NCBI GenBank assembly: GCA_028280305.1
Contig: JANQMC010000002.1
Location: 1-64,000, forward strand
Length of the DNA: 64,000 nt
Source: Pelagibius sp.
Lineage (GTDB): Bacteria; Pseudomonadota; Alphaproteobacteria; Kiloniellales; Kiloniellaceae
Direction of reading: 5' to 3'
The notes beneath the pieces were generated by a model. The model ran no database searches. It saw only the letters and a list, made by a program, of their open reading frames with translations, and was not told the DNA's origin. Made by a program: the position numbers and the translations under genes. Numbering within the stretch: the stretch's first letter is position 1; each line of letters starts with the position of its first letter. Positions 62,348-64,000 of this stretch are shown one piece after another.

Positions 62348-64000
62348 TTACCTCGTAACTCTTTCTATTTCCTCTTCCGCATGGCGGTCGAGTAGCGCGT
62401 GATACTGCGCCGCTTTGTCGTGGAAAGCCTGATGCCATAGCTCAAGGCTGAGCAAACCCCAGGTCTTCCGCGAGAACGGCGCCGCCTTGTCGAAATTAGC
62501 GAGCACCACCTCGGCATTGATGTAAGGGCGGTGGCGATCGCGCAGGTTGGTGAAGATGTCCAGGATCATGCCGCGCAGCTCACCGCCAAACCATTCTTTA
62601 AGCGGTACGGGAAAGCCCATTTTGTCACGCCGATTGAGCACATCGTTGGGGATGGTATCAGCAAAGGCGGTTTTGATAAGATGCTTCATGCGGCCGCCGG
62701 AAAACTTTACATCGGCGGGAACGGTGGCGGCGAACTCCACCAAGGCGTGATCGAGGAGCGGCACCCGGCTCTCCAGACCGTGGGCCATGCTCATGCGGTC
62801 TTCCACCTGCAGCAGTGCCGGCAACAAGCACTTGAAATCGAAATGCGTCATGCTGTCGAGATAGGCTTCCTTGTGCACATTGGACTGGTTGTTGAAGATC
62901 GCCTGATACCTCTCGAAGACGCCCCGCATATCGAGACTACTCCAATCGATCTCGCGATCTATGTCATTGGCGCGGTTGACGAGGCGGAAATAGCGCTCGT
63001 CCAGGGGGCCGAACAGCCCCTCACGCCAGAACTCGCGCATCAGCGGCTTGTACTCACGCAACAGTCCCAGATTGGGCACGATAGACTCGATGGTCACGAC
63101 GAAATTGCCGTTCTTGTAGGTGCCATCCATCGCCGCCTTGATGCTCTGCTCAAAGTAAGCCAACAGATAGCGTGCATAGCCGCCAAAGATCTCGTCCCCG
63201 CCCTGCCCGCCGAGCACCACTTTTACATGCTCGGCCGCCAGTTTGGAGACCATGAACTGCGGGAATGAACCAGGGCCCGCGACAGGAAAATCAAGGTGGT
63301 AGATGACGTCAGCAACATTATCCCGAAAGTCTTCATGGGTGATGTCGGCGATATGGAGGTCCCCATCCATACGCTCGGCCACCAAGCCGGCATACTGGCT
63401 CTCGTCATAGCCTGGAAACTGGGTGAAACGACCGTTGAAGGCCTTGCGATTGCTTTCGTCATGCCGGGCCGCAAGCAGCCCCATCAGGCTAGAATCGATA
63501 CCGCCGGAAACATAGGCGCCGACCGGCACATCGCTGCGTAGATGCACGTTTACAGAGTCTTCCACCAATTCCGTCAATCGGCGTTCGAAATAGCTCTGGC
63601 TGTGATCATAGTCGATCTGATAGTGCACATCCCAATAGCGCCGGACCGTAACTTCACCATTCTCCAGCGTCAGCGCATGACCGGGCAGAAGCTGCTTGAT
63701 GCCCTTGAACAGGGTGTGCTCGCCAATGGTGTATTGGAAAGTCAGGTATTCGGCCAAAGCACCGGGATCGGTGTCGATCTCGGGCAGAAACGGCAGCAGA
63801 GCCTTGGCTTCCGAGGCGAAGTAGAAGATGCCATCGACCACCGTGTAGTAAAACGGCTTGATGCCGAAGCGGTCGCGGGCGCAGAACATGCGCTGGTTGG
63901 CCTCATCCCATAGCGCGAATGAGAACATACCGCGCAGATGATCAACAACATCGCGGCCCCAGCACGCATAGCCGGCAAGGATACATTCGGTATCCGAATG
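62348..64000 (-). CDS. asnB: Asparagine synthetase B-type amidotransferase (copy 2), 5' end cut by window
   Basis: At least 550 residues of a glutamine-dependent amidotransferase. The frame is open to the window edge, where it reads SDTECILAGYACWG, a normal internal part of the glutaminase domain, so the N-terminal Cys lies outside. The synthetase domain has the pyrophosphate loop SGGIDSS, then GGQGGDEIFGGYARYL and LESRVPLLDH. It is clearly diverged from copy 1 and not a recent duplicate. It is separated from the epimerase genes by 375 bases. Of these, 62106-62347 carry no recognisable feature and 61974-62105 look like leader sequence. Possible role: amidation of a sugar acid in the polysaccharide. 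Confidence 0.85.
   Translation of the reverse strand, partial: HSDTECILAGYACWGRDVVDHLRGMFSFALWDEANQRMFCARDRFGIKPFYYTVVDGIFYFASEAKALLPFLPEIDTDPGALAEYLTFQYTIGEHTLFKGIKQLLPGHALTLENGEVTVRRYWDVHYQIDYDHSQSYFERRLTELVEDSVNVHLRSDVPVGAYVSGGIDSSLMGLLAARHDESNRKAFNGRFTQFPGYDESQYAGLVAERMDGDLHIADITHEDFRDNVADVIYHLDFPVAGPGSFPQFMVSKLAAEHVKVVLGGQGGDEIFGGYARYLLAYFEQSIKAAMDGTYKNGNFVVTIESIVPNLGLLREYKPLMREFWREGLFGPLDERYFRLVNRANDIDREIDWSSLDMRGVFERYQAIFNNQSNVHKEAYLDSMTHFDFKCLLPALLQVEDRMSMAHGLESRVPLLDHALVEFAATVPADVKFSGGRMKHLIKTAFADTIPNDVLNRRDKMGFPVPLKEWFGGELRGMILDIFTNLRDRHRPYINAEVVLANFDKAAPFSRKTWGLLSLELWHQAFHDKAAQYHALLDRHAEEEIERVTR

Overview
The window is GC-rich, densely packed bacterial chromosome, most likely from a denitrifying alphaproteobacterium. 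The evidence is a nirI/nirS/nirECFDLGHJN gene order of the Paracoccus type, a Tat-exported (clade I) NosZ, NnrR/DNR-type regulation, and the closely spaced ATGA-coupled genes. Inside the order Rhodospirillales in the broad sense is a guess from overall style, not a demonstrated placement. No rRNA, tRNA, CRISPR array or intact insertion sequence was seen.

Region 1 (1-6.2 kb): a truncated YHS-domain gene, a secreted Sel1-repeat protein, a deleted threonine dehydratase pseudogene, a TRIC-type channel, a Rid-family protein, a CDP-alcohol phosphatidyltransferase, and a two-gene operon (gnnA-gnnB-like) expected to make the 2,3-diamino sugar used in some lipid A molecules.

Region 2 (6.2-16.5 kb): a probable amide/peptide catabolic locus. 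A LysR regulator, an M81/MlrC metallopeptidase and an aspartoacylase-like deacylase lie on the minus strand. A complete Dpp-type ABC importer and an N-formylglutamate amidohydrolase-like enzyme run divergently on the plus strand.

Region 3 (16.5-25.2 kb): assorted metabolism. It contains two strong palindromic repeats, a scar joining a transketolase fragment to a short-chain dehydrogenase fragment, a YtoQ-like protein, an Asp/Glu/hydantoin racemase, a DUF2927 protein in visibly less GC-rich DNA, a DapA-superfamily aldolase/lyase, and sulfur amino acid genes (metY, homocysteine methyltransferase) with an alpha/beta hydrolase.

Region 4 (25.3-53.1 kb): an almost uninterrupted denitrification island carrying nitrite to dinitrogen. 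Cytochrome cd1 nitrite reductase and heme d1 synthesis (nirSECF-DL-GHJN plus a CbiX-type chelatase) read leftward. nirI, nosRZDFYLX, a c-type cytochrome and norCBQDEF read rightward. A DUF4202 gene and a Crp/Fnr regulator (nnrR/dnr type) close the block. FNR-type boxes lie in front of nirS/nirI, nosR and norC, and possibly nnrR, so one regulator probably controls the island. No nitrate reductase is present.

Region 5 (53.1-64 kb): a surface-polysaccharide cluster on the minus strand with two asparagine synthetase-type amidotransferases, a UDP-GlcNAc 2-epimerase, two GT4-type glycosyltransferases and three NAD-dependent sugar epimerase/dehydratases (two of them a tandem duplication). A recombination scar holds fragments of a second 2-epimerase and of an ABC-2 exporter permease. 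The cluster continues past the right edge.
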